From contig CP049016.1 in the NCBI GenBank assembly GCA_004376055.2, positions 1 through 64,000 of the forward strand: a DNA stretch of 64,000 nucleotides, written 5' to 3'. The notes under the pieces were generated by a model. The model saw only the letters and a program-made list of their open reading frames with translations, searched no databases and had not been told where the DNA came from. A program made the position numbers and the translations under genes. Origin of the DNA: Nitrospirales bacterium LBB_01 (GTDB taxonomy: Bacteria > Nitrospirota > Thermodesulfovibrionia > Thermodesulfovibrionales > Magnetobacteriaceae). Of the stretch, positions 1 through 11,900 are shown one piece after another; position 1 is the stretch's first letter, and the number at the start of each line of letters is the position of its first letter.

Positions 1-1332
1 ATGGAAATTGAAGAGATTTGGCAGAAGGTACAGGGGGTTTTACAGGAATCTGTGGGAGGAGCTGCGTTTGAACTTTGGTTTAAACCAGTCAAACCTCTTG
101 AGATTAAAGAGCACAGCGCTGTGCTGTCAGTTCCAAACAGATTTTTCAGGGAGTGGATAGAGGACAATTACCCGCAGCTGTTTAATAAGGCATTGGAAAC
201 TGTGCTATCAAAACAGATGAATGTTGTCTTTAAGGTAGATCAAGCGCAAACTAGCGATATTGTAAAAAAAGACACTTTAATGCAAACCCGCAGAACCAGA
301 TTAGCTAATAGAGGTATTCATCTTAATCCAAAATACACGTTTGATAATTTTGTGGTGGGGCCAAGCAATCAGTTTGCGCACGCAGCTGCGCTCGCTGTTG
401 GAGAATCTTTAGGAAAAACATATAATCCGCTTTTTATATACGGTGATGTAGGGCTTGGTAAAACCCATTTGATAAGTGCCATCGGTAACATGGTGATAGA
501 CATAGACCCAAATGCCGCCGTTATGTATGTCTCCTCAGAGCAGTTTACCAACGAGGTCGTAGCGGCAATCAGACACGAAAAGATGGGCGAATTGAAGGAC
601 AAGTACAGGGGTCTTGATGCTCTGCTTATTGACGACGTCCAGTTCATAGCAAACAAGACGCAGACTCAGGAGGAGTTTTTTCACACGTTTAACGCTCTCT
701 ACGAAAAACAGAAACAGATAATAATATCCGCCGACAGACCGCCTAAGGAGCTGACCTCGATAACCGACCGCCTGAAGTCGCGTTTTACGATGGGACTGAT
801 TGCTGACATCCAGCCGCCCTCAATTGAACTTAAGGTTGCTATTTTACAAAAAAAGGCGGAAAACCAGAAGATTTTCCTGCAAGATGATATGGCCTACTAC
901 CTTGCCTCACGCATCAGGTCTAATATCAGAGAGCTTGAGGGCTGTCTGATAAAACTTGCGGCAAACTCCAACCTCACCGGAAACCCTATTAACATTAATA
1001 TGGCAAAAGACGTCTTAAAGGACATCTTTGTTGATGATTTTAAGCCAATCAGCGTTGAGCATATACAAAAAACGGTCTGCGAATACTTTAACATAAAACC
1101 AATTGACATAAAGGCTAAAAAGCGCACTAAAGAGGTCACAGCCCCCAGACAAGCAGCCATGTACATTATTAAACAACTGACGGATTTATCACTTGGCGAT
1201 ATAGGAAAATCGTTTGGAGGAAAAGACCATGCTACGGTTATTTATGCCTGTAAGCAGGTTGAAAGTAAAATAGACAGCGACGAGAACTTTGCTAAAGTAA
1301 TAGAACAATTAATTAACAGAATAAAACCATAG
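1..1332 (+). CDS. dnaA: Chromosomal replication initiator protein DnaA
   Basis: DnaA binds DnaA boxes at the origin and melts it for helicase loading. The 443-residue product has the usual length and layout: an N-terminal interaction domain (about 1-75), a short linker, an AAA+ domain opening near residue 110, Walker A GDVGLGKTH near 148, Walker B ALLIDDVQF near 207, and a C-terminal DNA-binding domain with the signature GKDHATVIYA near 406-415. The window begins exactly at its ATG, so the upstream region, where an origin is often found, cannot be seen. dnaN follows after 15 bp, the classic dnaA-dnaN order. Confidence 0.98.
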   Translation: MEIEEIWQKVQGVLQESVGGAAFELWFKPVKPLEIKEHSAVLSVPNRFFREWIEDNYPQLFNKALETVLSKQMNVVFKVDQAQTSDIVKKDTLMQTRRTRLANRGIHLNPKYTFDNFVVGPSNQFAHAAALAVGESLGKTYNPLFIYGDVGLGKTHLISAIGNMVIDIDPNAAVMYVSSEQFTNEVVAAIRHEKMGELKDKYRGLDALLIDDVQFIANKTQTQEEFFHTFNALYEKQKQIIISADRPPKELTSITDRLKSRFTMGLIADIQPPSIELKVAILQKKAENQKIFLQDDMAYYLASRIRSNIRELEGCLIKLAANSNLTGNPININMAKDVLKDIFVDDFKPISVEHIQKTVCEYFNIKPIDIKAKKRTKEVTAPRQAAMYIIKQLTDLSLGDIGKSFGGKDHATVIYACKQVESKIDSDENFAKVIEQLINRIKP

Positions 1333-1347
1333 TGGAGGTGGTGAGAT

Positions 1348-2454
1348 ATGAATTTTAGAATAGACAGCTTTGAGCTGCAAAAGAGGCTCTCTGACATCCA
1401 GAGCATCATAGAGAAAAAGGCAACAACGCCTGTGTTAAGTAATTTTTTGTTAACTGTAGGAGCAGAAGGCAGCTCCATATACGCAACTGACCTGGATATG
1501 GCCATAAAAGAGCCGATAACGGTAACAAGCGTACAAAAGCCTGGAAAATTCTGTCTCCCTGCAAAAAAGCTATACGAAATAGCACGTGAGATTACAGGCG
1601 AGATAACATTTGAGGAGAGTGAAAACAACTGGGTAACGATTAAGGCCGGTAAGAGCTACTTTCGCATAGCCTGTATTGAGAGTGAGGAGTATCCTCAGTG
1701 GCCTGAAATTGATGAGGGCAGGCAAATCATAATAGACGCCCGCAATCTGCTTGGCATGATTGAAAAGACTTTTTACAGCGCCGGAGAGGCTGACCCGCGC
1801 TATACGCTTAACGGGGTTCTGTTTCATATCTTTGGAGAGCAAAAGAAGATGATGCTGGTAGGCACCGACAGTCACAGACTTGCCGCTATTGAAACCGATA
1901 TAGATGTTCCTTTTAACGATGAACTAAAACTCATAGTGCCGCGAAAAACCGTAAGTGAGCTAAAGAAATTCCTTACAGGAATTGAGGGTGATATATCTTT
2001 TGACATCTCACAAAACCACATCAGGTTTAATATTTTTGAAAAGGAGTTTCTGACTAAGCTGATAGAGGGTTCATATCCAGCATACGACCAGGTGATACCA
2101 AAAAATAACGACAAAACAGCGGTGATAGCCCGTGAGGAGTTTATATCGGTCTTAAAAAGAGTTGCCGTTATAAACCGTGACAAAAGTAAAATCATAAAGA
2201 TAGATATAAGTGAAAATGAGATGGAGATATTTGCTACCGACCCGGAGCTTGGCGAGGCGCGGGATTCTATGGACGTCAGATTTGACAGCGACACGCTGAG
2301 TGTCGGCTATAACTCCCGGTACCTGCTTGAGCTTCTGTTAAACATGGAAACAGAAAATGTCGTGATTAAATTTCTGGACAGTCAAAACCCCACTCTGTTT
2401 ATGGAGGAGGGTGTAGAGCGCTACCGATGCGTAATTATGCCGGTGAGGATGTAA
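1348..2454 (+). CDS. dnaN: DNA polymerase III beta subunit (sliding clamp)
   Basis: This is the ring-shaped processivity clamp that tethers DNA polymerase to DNA. The 368-residue product has the normal length for three repeated clamp folds. It starts MNFRIDSFELQKRLSDIQSII, contains RYTLNGVLFH and GTDSHRLA in the second domain, and ends with the typical VERYRCVIMPVRM, where the MPVR/MPMR tail is diagnostic. A strong ribosome binding site (GGAGGTGGTGAG) precedes the ATG. Its position right after dnaA supports the call. The next gene starts 5 bp after its stop, so the two are probably co-transcribed. Confidence 0.98.
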   Translation: MNFRIDSFELQKRLSDIQSIIEKKATTPVLSNFLLTVGAEGSSIYATDLDMAIKEPITVTSVQKPGKFCLPAKKLYEIAREITGEITFEESENNWVTIKAGKSYFRIACIESEEYPQWPEIDEGRQIIIDARNLLGMIEKTFYSAGEADPRYTLNGVLFHIFGEQKKMMLVGTDSHRLAAIETDIDVPFNDELKLIVPRKTVSELKKFLTGIEGDISFDISQNHIRFNIFEKEFLTKLIEGSYPAYDQVIPKNNDKTAVIAREEFISVLKRVAVINRDKSKIIKIDISENEMEIFATDPELGEARDSMDVRFDSDTLSVGYNSRYLLELLLNMETENVVIKFLDSQNPTLFMEEGVERYRCVIMPVRM

Positions 2455-2458
2455 GGTA

Positions 2459-3376
2459 ATGATGAGAAGACTGACTGATGCGGAATTTATAGAGGAGCTG
2501 AGGGCGCGCTTTGAGGACAAGGAAAAAGCGCTTACAGATATCCGCATGATGACAAGAAAACTTGAAGAGGTCAACGCAAGGCTGCAGGAGTCTGAGGCGC
2601 TCAGAAGTAATTTTTTGTCAAATATAAAAAATGAACTAAACAACCCCATGACCTCCATAATGGGTCTTTCCGGGCAGCTTTCCGTAAATGCCTCAACCCT
2701 TGATTGTAATGACATTAAAGCAATAGCCGAGCTGATTCACGAGGAGTCGTTTGTGCTGGATTTTCAGTTGAAAAATATCTTTATGGCGGCAGAACTTGAA
2801 TCCGGAGAGACAACGCTCACCCATGTCATGGTTGACGTAGTTTCGCTTATTTCAAGCATCATTGATTCTTTTAGTAAGGTGGCGGCAAAAAAGAATGTTA
2901 CTATTAATTTTTCACCTGTTTTCGCTCAAGCTACTGAGGTAAATGGCAATGAGTTCTTTTTTGTAACCGACTCTGAAAAACTGCAGTTAATTCTCACAAA
3001 TTTAATAAGTAATGCAATAGAGTTTAGTAAAGAGGGCGGCACTGTAGAGATAACGCTTTCAAGGTCAGACGGGATGCTTCAAATAGTGGTAAAAGATTAC
3101 GGCATTGGGATAAGCAACACGAGTTTGAGAGCAATATTTGACAGATTTGTTCAGGTTGACTTTGGAACTATGAAAGCTCACAGAGGGCATGGACTTGGTT
3201 TAAGCATAGTGAGGACACTTGTTGATCTGATAAACGGTAAAATTACAGTTGAATCTGAGATAGATAAGTGGACGGAGTTTACGTTGATTTTGCAGGAGTT
3301 GGAGGGTCAGGTAGAGATGGATTCTTTCTCCTCAGAGGGTAATGACTTTCTTTTTGACGATGAGCAGCAGTTTTAA
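2459..3376 (+). CDS. Histidine kinase-like protein lacking the phospho-acceptor histidine
   Basis: The 305-residue soluble protein has a coiled-coil start (about 15-48), a dimerisation helix of HisKA type, and a GHKL ATPase domain (about 150-280). The ATPase has an N box (TNLISNAIEFSKEGG), a G1 box (DYGIGIS) and a G2 box (HRGHGLGLSIV). In the HisKA helix the usual xSHELRTPLxxI reads KNELNNPMTSI, so the phosphorylated His is Asn58. ATP binding looks intact but classical autophosphorylation should not occur. There is no sensor domain or membrane segment. The gene sits 5 bp after dnaN and 8 bp before cheD, so it is probably in their operon. It may be a scaffold or allosteric partner of another kinase. 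The function is unknown. Confidence 0.8.
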   Translation: MMRRLTDAEFIEELRARFEDKEKALTDIRMMTRKLEEVNARLQESEALRSNFLSNIKNELNNPMTSIMGLSGQLSVNASTLDCNDIKAIAELIHEESFVLDFQLKNIFMAAELESGETTLTHVMVDVVSLISSIIDSFSKVAAKKNVTINFSPVFAQATEVNGNEFFFVTDSEKLQLILTNLISNAIEFSKEGGTVEITLSRSDGMLQIVVKDYGIGISNTSLRAIFDRFVQVDFGTMKAHRGHGLGLSIVRTLVDLINGKITVESEIDKWTEFTLILQELEGQVEMDSFSSEGNDFLFDDEQQF

Positions 3377-3383
3377 ATTATAG

Positions 3384-3845
3384 ATGAACGAACATTTTTT
3401 GTATCCGGGTACGCTGCTTGCCGATAAGGCTCCGTATGCGATAACTACGGTGCTGGGCTCTTGCATATCAGTGTGCCTGTGGGATCCGCAGCTGCGGCAC
3501 GGCGGGATGAATCATTACCTGCTGCCGCTTTGGAACGGTGAGGGATTGGCCTCGCCAAAGTACGGAAACATAGCGATAGCTAAACTTATAGAGAAGGTGA
3601 TGTCTTTTGGCTCAACTAAAAGAAATCTACAGGCAAAGGTATTTGGCGGAGCAGCTATGATGGAAAGTTCCTCGGGACTTTTAAACGTGGGCGAGCGAAA
3701 CATCTTAATAGCGCAGGATATACTTTTTGAGGAAAAGATAATGATAACCGGCTCAGACGTTGGCGGAAACCAGGGGAGAAAGATAATTTTTAACACAGAA
3801 ACCGGCGTTGTGTTAGTTAAAAAGGTGAAAAAGAGCACAGGGTAA
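3384..3845 (+). CDS. cheD: Chemoreceptor glutamine deamidase CheD
   Basis: CheD deamidates specific glutamines on methyl-accepting chemotaxis proteins and in some bacteria binds CheC. The 153-residue product shows the family core TTVLGSCISVCLWD and GGMNHYLLP. Cys27 and His44 fall at the catalytic positions and Thr21 is present as well. The middle also fits the family (KYGNIAIAKLIEKV, AKVFGGAAMM). It lies 8 bp after the Asn58 kinase-like gene and before gyrB, away from any receptor or cheC gene in this window. The start is placed at the ATG eight bases after the preceding stop; no strong ribosome binding site is visible. Confidence 0.95.
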   Translation: MNEHFLYPGTLLADKAPYAITTVLGSCISVCLWDPQLRHGGMNHYLLPLWNGEGLASPKYGNIAIAKLIEKVMSFGSTKRNLQAKVFGGAAMMESSSGLLNVGERNILIAQDILFEEKIMITGSDVGGNQGRKIIFNTETGVVLVKKVKKSTG

Positions 3846-3868
3846 CAGATAAAGAACTCTTGAAAAAG

Positions 3869-3942
3869 ATTAATCCGCAGCTGACGCAGATGAATGAAAA
3901 ATAATCTGCAAAAATCTGTGCAATCTGCGGAAAAAAAATCCT
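3869..3942. repeat. Dispersed inverted repeat with CCGCAG arms, copy 1
   Basis: Between cheD and gyrB, arms beginning ATCCGCAG and ending CTGCGGAAAAAAA form an imperfect hairpin (CCGCAG..CGCAGAT against ATCTGTG..CTGCGG) followed by an A-rich run. A related copy lies at 13985-14049. The gyrB ribosome binding site follows directly, so the hairpin lies in the gyrB leader if transcription comes from cheD. Confidence 0.7.
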
Positions 3943-3951
3943 TAGAGGTGA

Positions 3952-6384
<2,433 letters not shown>

Positions 6385-6396
6385 AATGCCAGAAGA

Positions 6397-6480
6397 AAGG
6401 ACTGGATTCCCGCTCGGAGGCGGGAATGACAAATGTGGAGATGCTTTTTTCTTTGTCATTCCTGCGAAGGCAGGAATCCA
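6397..6480. repeat. Dispersed palindromic element, core copy between gyrB and gyrA
   Basis: This is a short copy of the window's main repeat family. It opens with ACTGGATTCCCGC-loop-GCGGGAATGACAAA and closes with TTTGTCATTCCTGC-loop-GCAGGAATCCA. Each half is an 8-bp hairpin (ATTCCCGC/GCGGGAAT and ATTCCTGC/GCAGGAAT), and the two halves are inverted relative to each other. Reading frames through it (RTGFPLGGGNDK, VIPAKAGIQ) are not genes. Confidence 0.9.
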
Positions 6481-6534
6481 CGTTTATATAAGCAAAGTTA
6501 ACGTAAAAATAATAAACCATAGAAAAGGAAAACT

Positions 6535-8964
6535 ATGTCAACGATAGCTATAAGCATAGAAGAGGAGATGAAGGTAAGCTACCTGGATTACGCTATGAGC
6601 GTAATAATAGGGAGGGCGCTGCCGGAGGTAAGGGACGGTCTGAAACCTGTGCAGAGGCGTATTCTGTATGCGATGTTTAGAGAGGGGCTGCTCTCTAACA
6701 GGAGGTACTCAAAGTGTGCCGGTGTTGTCGGAGAGGTGCTAAAGAAGTATCATCCTCATGGTGACAGCGCAGTCTATGATGCGCTTGTGCGTATGGCTCA
6801 GGATTTTAACATGAGGTATCCTTTAATAGACGGTCAGGGTAACTTTGGCTCTATGGATGGCGACCCTGCTGCGGCATACAGATACACTGAGGCGAGGCTT
6901 TCTAAGATTGCCGAGGAGCTCCTTAACGACATAGATAAGGAAACGGTTGATTACATCCCCAATTTTGATGAAACCACCGAGGAGCCTGTCGTTTTACCTG
7001 CTACCGTGCCTAATCTTATCATAAATGGAGCCTCAGGAATAGCAGTAGGTATGGCTACAAACATTCCTCCACACAATCTTGGTGAGGTGATAGACGCTTT
7101 GCTGCATTTGCTTGAAACACCAGAGTCTGAGATAGAGACCCGTGATTTAATGAAATTCGTAAAAGGCCCGGACTTTCCAACCGGAGGCATCATTTTTGGT
7201 TTGCAGGGGATTATCAATGCCTATGAGACCGGACGCGGGCAGATAAAGGTGCGCGCAAAGGCTAATTTTGAACAAAGAGGGCGCAGCGGAGAAAGCATTA
7301 TTGTAACGGAGCTGCCGTATCAGGTAAATAAGGCGCGTCTTATGGAAAAAATAGCAGAGCTAGTAAGAGAGAAAAAGATTGAGGGAATTTCTGACTTGAG
7401 AGACGAGTCCGACCGTGACGGCATCCGAATGGTAATTGAGATAAAACGGGATGAGATGGCACAGGTGGTTTTAAATAATCTCTATAAGCATACAGCGATG
7501 GAATCCACCTTTGGAGTGATCATGCTGGCGCTTGCCGGTGGGCAGCCAAGGGTGATGGGGCTAAAGACCATTCTAAGTCATTTCCTTAGACACAGGCGTG
7601 AGATAGTAATTAGGCGCACTCGGTTTGATTTACGGAAAGCGGAGGAGCGTGCCCATATATTGGAGGGCTTGAAGATTGCCCTTGATAACCTTGACGCTAT
7701 AATAACACTTATCAGAGCGGCAGAAACTCCTGAAATAGCACGTCGCGGTCTTATAACCGAATTTCCGCTCTCAGAAATTCAGGCTAACGCTATCCTTGAG
7801 ATGCGCCTGCAGAGACTGACCGGTCTTGAGCGCGAAAAAATCGTAAGTGAATACAATGAGATTATAAAAGAGATTGAGAGTTTAAGGGCAATACTGGCAA
7901 GTGAGGCGCTGATAGCTCAGATTATAAAGACGGAGCTTTTGGAGATCAGAGAAAAGTACGCCGATGAGAGACGCACAGAAATTGTTGCGGATATTTCTGA
8001 AATCTCAGTAGAAGATCTTATAACCGAAGAGGAGATGGTTATCACAGTTTCCCATAACGGCTATATAAAGAGAAATCCACTGTCTGAGTACAGACGGCAA
8101 AGGCGCGGCGGTAAGGGATCAATTGGGATGGAAACACGCGAAGAGGACTACGTTAAGCAATTATTTATCGGCTCAACGCATGACCATATACTGTTTTTTA
8201 CAAATCTTGGGCGGCTCTATTGGCTTAAGATTTATCAGATACCGGAAGCTGGGCGAGCGACTAAGGGCAAAGCGATAGTGAATCTGCTTCAGTTACAATC
8301 GGGTGAAAAGCTGGCAACGGCGCTTCCGGTTAAAGGATTTCAAAGCGGCTACCTGATGATGTTTACAAAAAAGGGTATTGTGAAAAAAACGCAGCTCTCG
8401 GAGTTTAGCAATCCTCGCAGTAAGGGCGTCATTGCTATTTCTATTGATGACGATGACGAGCTTATAGCGGTAAAGATGACTGACGGCAGATCTGATGTGA
8501 TAATAGGAACACAGTTTGGACATGCTATAAGGTTTAACGAAGACGATGTCAGAGATATGGGGCGAGGAGCACGTGGAGTAATCGGCATCCGCTTAAAGAG
8601 CAAAGACGAGGTAGTGTCGGCTGATGTAACAGATGATAGGTCAACCCTGCTAACGGTAACTGAGCTGGGTTACGGTAAGAGGACAAAGGCTGTGGAGTAC
8701 AATGCACAAAGCCGCGGCGGACAGGGTGTAATCTCAATTAAGATAACGGAAAAAGGCGGCAAAGCGGTGGGTCTCATTCAGGTGCGAGATGATGATGAGA
8801 TAATGCTTATCACAAAAGCAGGCAAGCTAATCCGCACACCGGCAGAAAATATACCGGTAACTGGTAGAAACACGCAAGGGGTCAGGATTATGGACGTGGG
8901 CCCAGAGAACATGATTGTAGGAATCGGTAAATCAGCCGAAAAGGATACTAAGCCGGAAGAGTAG
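6535..8964 (+). CDS. gyrA: DNA gyrase subunit A
   Basis: This is the DNA cleavage and rejoining subunit of gyrase. The 809-residue product starts with [25 protein letters not shown]. It has the quinolone-pocket segment [10 protein letters not shown] with Ser78 and Asp82 (susceptible-type residues), and the catalytic tyrosine in [11 protein letters not shown] (Tyr117). The C-terminal beta-pinwheel carries a GyrA box, QRRGGKG, near residue 521, which marks gyrase rather than topoisomerase IV. The ATG is preceded by AGGAAAACT. The next gene starts only 8 bp after the stop, although it looks foreign in composition. Confidence 0.98.
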   Translation: MSTIAISIEEEMKVSYLDYAMSVIIGRALPEVRDGLKPVQRRILYAMFREGLLSNRRYSKCAGVVGEVLKKYHPHGDSAVYDALVRMAQDFNMRYPLIDGQGNFGSMDGDPAAAYRYTEARLSKIAEELLNDIDKETVDYIPNFDETTEEPVVLPATVPNLIINGASGIAVGMATNIPPHNLGEVIDALLHLLETPESEIETRDLMKFVKGPDFPTGGIIFGLQGIINAYETGRGQIKVRAKANFEQRGRSGESIIVTELPYQVNKARLMEKIAELVREKKIEGISDLRDESDRDGIRMVIEIKRDEMAQVVLNNLYKHTAMESTFGVIMLALAGGQPRVMGLKTILSHFLRHRREIVIRRTRFDLRKAEERAHILEGLKIALDNLDAIITLIRAAETPEIARRGLITEFPLSEIQANAILEMRLQRLTGLEREKIVSEYNEIIKEIESLRAILASEALIAQIIKTELLEIREKYADERRTEIVADISEISVEDLITEEEMVITVSHNGYIKRNPLSEYRRQRRGGKGSIGMETREEDYVKQLFIGSTHDHILFFTNLGRLYWLKIYQIPEAGRATKGKAIVNLLQLQSGEKLATALPVKGFQSGYLMMFTKKGIVKKTQLSEFSNPRSKGVIAISIDDDDELIAVKMTDGRSDVIIGTQFGHAIRFNEDDVRDMGRGARGVIGIRLKSKDEVVSADVTDDRSTLLTVTELGYGKRTKAVEYNAQSRGGQGVISIKITEKGGKAVGLIQVRDDDEIMLITKAGKLIRTPAENIPVTGRNTQGVRIMDVGPENMIVGIGKSAEKDTKPEE

Positions 8965-8972
8965 AAGTTAAT

Positions 8973-11900
8973 ATGAAGCGGATTACTGCAAAAGATTTAG
9001 AGCGATGGGCTGATGCCCGTCAATCAGAAGCTGACTTACCGGAACTGATAAAGCTTCTGATTTTTGCGTCTGCAAAAAATATTGCCAGCATACGATTTCC
9101 TTCTTGTGAGTATGTTAATCGTGCCGGTTGGGATGGACAGCTCATTTGTTCAGATGGATTACCACAATTTGTTCCAAAAGGAAATTCTGTATGGGAATTA
9201 TCAACATCGAAAGATGTTTCAGGCAAAGCATGGAGTGATTTTGACAAACGTTCATCAAAAAGTGGGAGACCTTTACCGGCTGATTTTGAATTTGAAACTA
9301 CTACTTATGTTTCTGTTTCTCTTAGATTTTGGAATGAACCAACAAAAATAGAACGTAATTCTCGTGATGGTTTTATAAAAGAGGCTAAATCACGTAATAT
9401 CTGGTCGGATGTTAAAGTACTGGATGCAACAAATTTAGAGGATTGGATTAAACAGTATACTTCAGTTGGGCTATGGTTAGCAGATTTAGGAGTTGGCACT
9501 TTATCTGCAAAAGTTAAAAGTATTGATGAGGTATGGGAACTTTGGAGTAATATCAGTATCCCCCCAATAACTGAAAGTCTGATTTTAACAGAACGAGAAG
9601 AACACAAAACAAAACTAGTTGATTTGCTTATGCAAAAATCAGAAATTATTCGAATCAGAGCAGATTCACCACAAGAAGCACAGGCATTTGTAATTTCTGC
9701 AATTAAATCCTTAAATGGAAATGACCAACGATATTATCATTTATATTCAAGGTCAATAGTTGTAAATGATGAGGAGACAGTAAGACGGTTACTAAATAAC
9801 GAACATACTCTTTTAATCATAATATTGGGAGATGCTGTTAGAGAATCTGCAGGAATGCTTACAGCAAAAGGCCATACCGTTGTCATCCCTTTGGGTAATT
9901 CACATAAAGAAACACCAGATATTTTTCTTAAACGTCCCGGTCTAAAAGCATTTGCTAATGAGCTTCACAGATCAAGCAATATTAGTTTGGACGATGCACA
10001 ACTTAAAGCACGTAGTTGTAGGCGAAGTGTAACAGTATTTCAACGACTATATCCTTCAGGTACTGCACCAAGCCCGCCGTGGGAAAATAATTTAGAACCA
10101 CTTATCCCTGCCATATTTGCAGGGGCATGGAAAAATGGAAATAACAATGACAGGCAGGTTATTGAAGCGTTATCAAGAGACAAATCATACGAAGAAGTGG
10201 TTCAAGATTTACATCAATTTCTTTCAGAGGATGACCCGCCCATTTTACGTATAGATGATGTTTGGACTCTTTCGGCTCCGGTTGATTCTTTTACACATGC
10301 AAGTCGTTTAATAACAGAATTTGATTGGCAACGTTTTAGTGATGCTTGTGCTTATGTTTTTAGTGAAATTGACCCATGTATAGACTTACCAGCAAATGAA
10401 AAAATGTTAGCTAATATAACAGGAAAAACATTACCCCATTCTAAATGGCTTAGAGATGGACTTGCTCAAACATTATTACTTATTGCAGTACATGGAGATG
10501 GTCGTATGTTCCCACACAATTTAAAGAACCAAATGTTTGTTGATGAGTTAATAAGGCAATTACCAGGACTTTATACAAACAGCAGACTTTTGATAAGCCT
10601 TAGTCAGCAGTTACCGGTACTGGTTGAGGCAGTGCCTGACCCTTTTGTTGAAGCCCTGGAGTGTCTGCTTCAGGGCAAAGACGAAATAGCAAAAACCATA
10701 TTTACCGATAGTGATTCTCCATTATGGACATCCTCTCCGCATACAGAAATATTATGGGCTTTGGAGATGCTTGCTTGGGATCCGCAATGGCTGGCACGTG
10801 TCTGTATAATACTGACAAAGCTCTCAGAAATTGACCCTGGCGGTACTTATTCAAATCGTCCTATAAACAGTTTATACAAGATTTTTTTACCGTGGCGTCC
10901 CGGAACTAATGCGACCCTAAAAGAACGAATGGAGGTGATAGACCTTATTCTTAGAGATTCGCCAGAAAAAGGATGGAATTTAATAACAAGTTTGTTACCA
11001 AAAATTCATGAAAGTGCTTCTCCTACATATGAACCTTTATGGCGTGAAGCCGGAAAATCACAACGTGAAGTATTTACAGATGAAATTGAACAATCTACCT
11101 ATAATGAAATTATCAATCGTGTTTTAGATAATGTTGGAAATAAACCTGAACGATGGAGGGTTATTTTAGATTCATTTCCACGTTTAACTCCAGTTCAACG
11201 CATAAAAGCTTATGATATGTTAGAATCTGTTCCAAAGGTGAATTTAAGCGAAGATATAATGTATGATTTTTGGGAATTATTTCGAGAATTTACATATAAA
11301 CATAAAGCGTTTAGTGATGCTTTTTGGGCGCTTCCCGGAAATGAAATTAACAGGTTGCAAAAAATAGTTGAGTCCTTTGAACCTTTTAATCTAATAAAAC
11401 GATATAAATGGCTGTTTGACAACTTTAGTCCGCTTTTACCAAGTCAAAATAAACCAGAGGTTGATTCATCTGCAGATTTAAAGTCATTACGCCATGAAGC
11501 CCTAAAAAATATAATCAAGGCAGACGGTACTGTTGGGATATTAGAGTTTGGAAATACTGTTTCATTTCCTAGTCTAATATCTGATTCTTTAATTGAATAT
11601 TTTAGTAACTTAGAGGAATTATTTCAATTTATAGAAAAAACTAAAAGTTATGGAAATAACGGAAAAATAATATCCAGAGTTCTATCCTCTCATGCTTATC
11701 TGAAGTACGGGAAAGAGTGGAAAAAATATTTATTTAATCATATAAAAATGAGTAATTGGGATAATGAGTTAGTGGCAAATGTGATTTTAGATTGGCCTGA
11801 TAATATGGATACATTTTCATCAGTAAACTCTCTTGGCACTGACATAGAGAATTTATATTGGTCAAAACGTTCGGCATTTATAAATGAACCTTCAAAGGAG

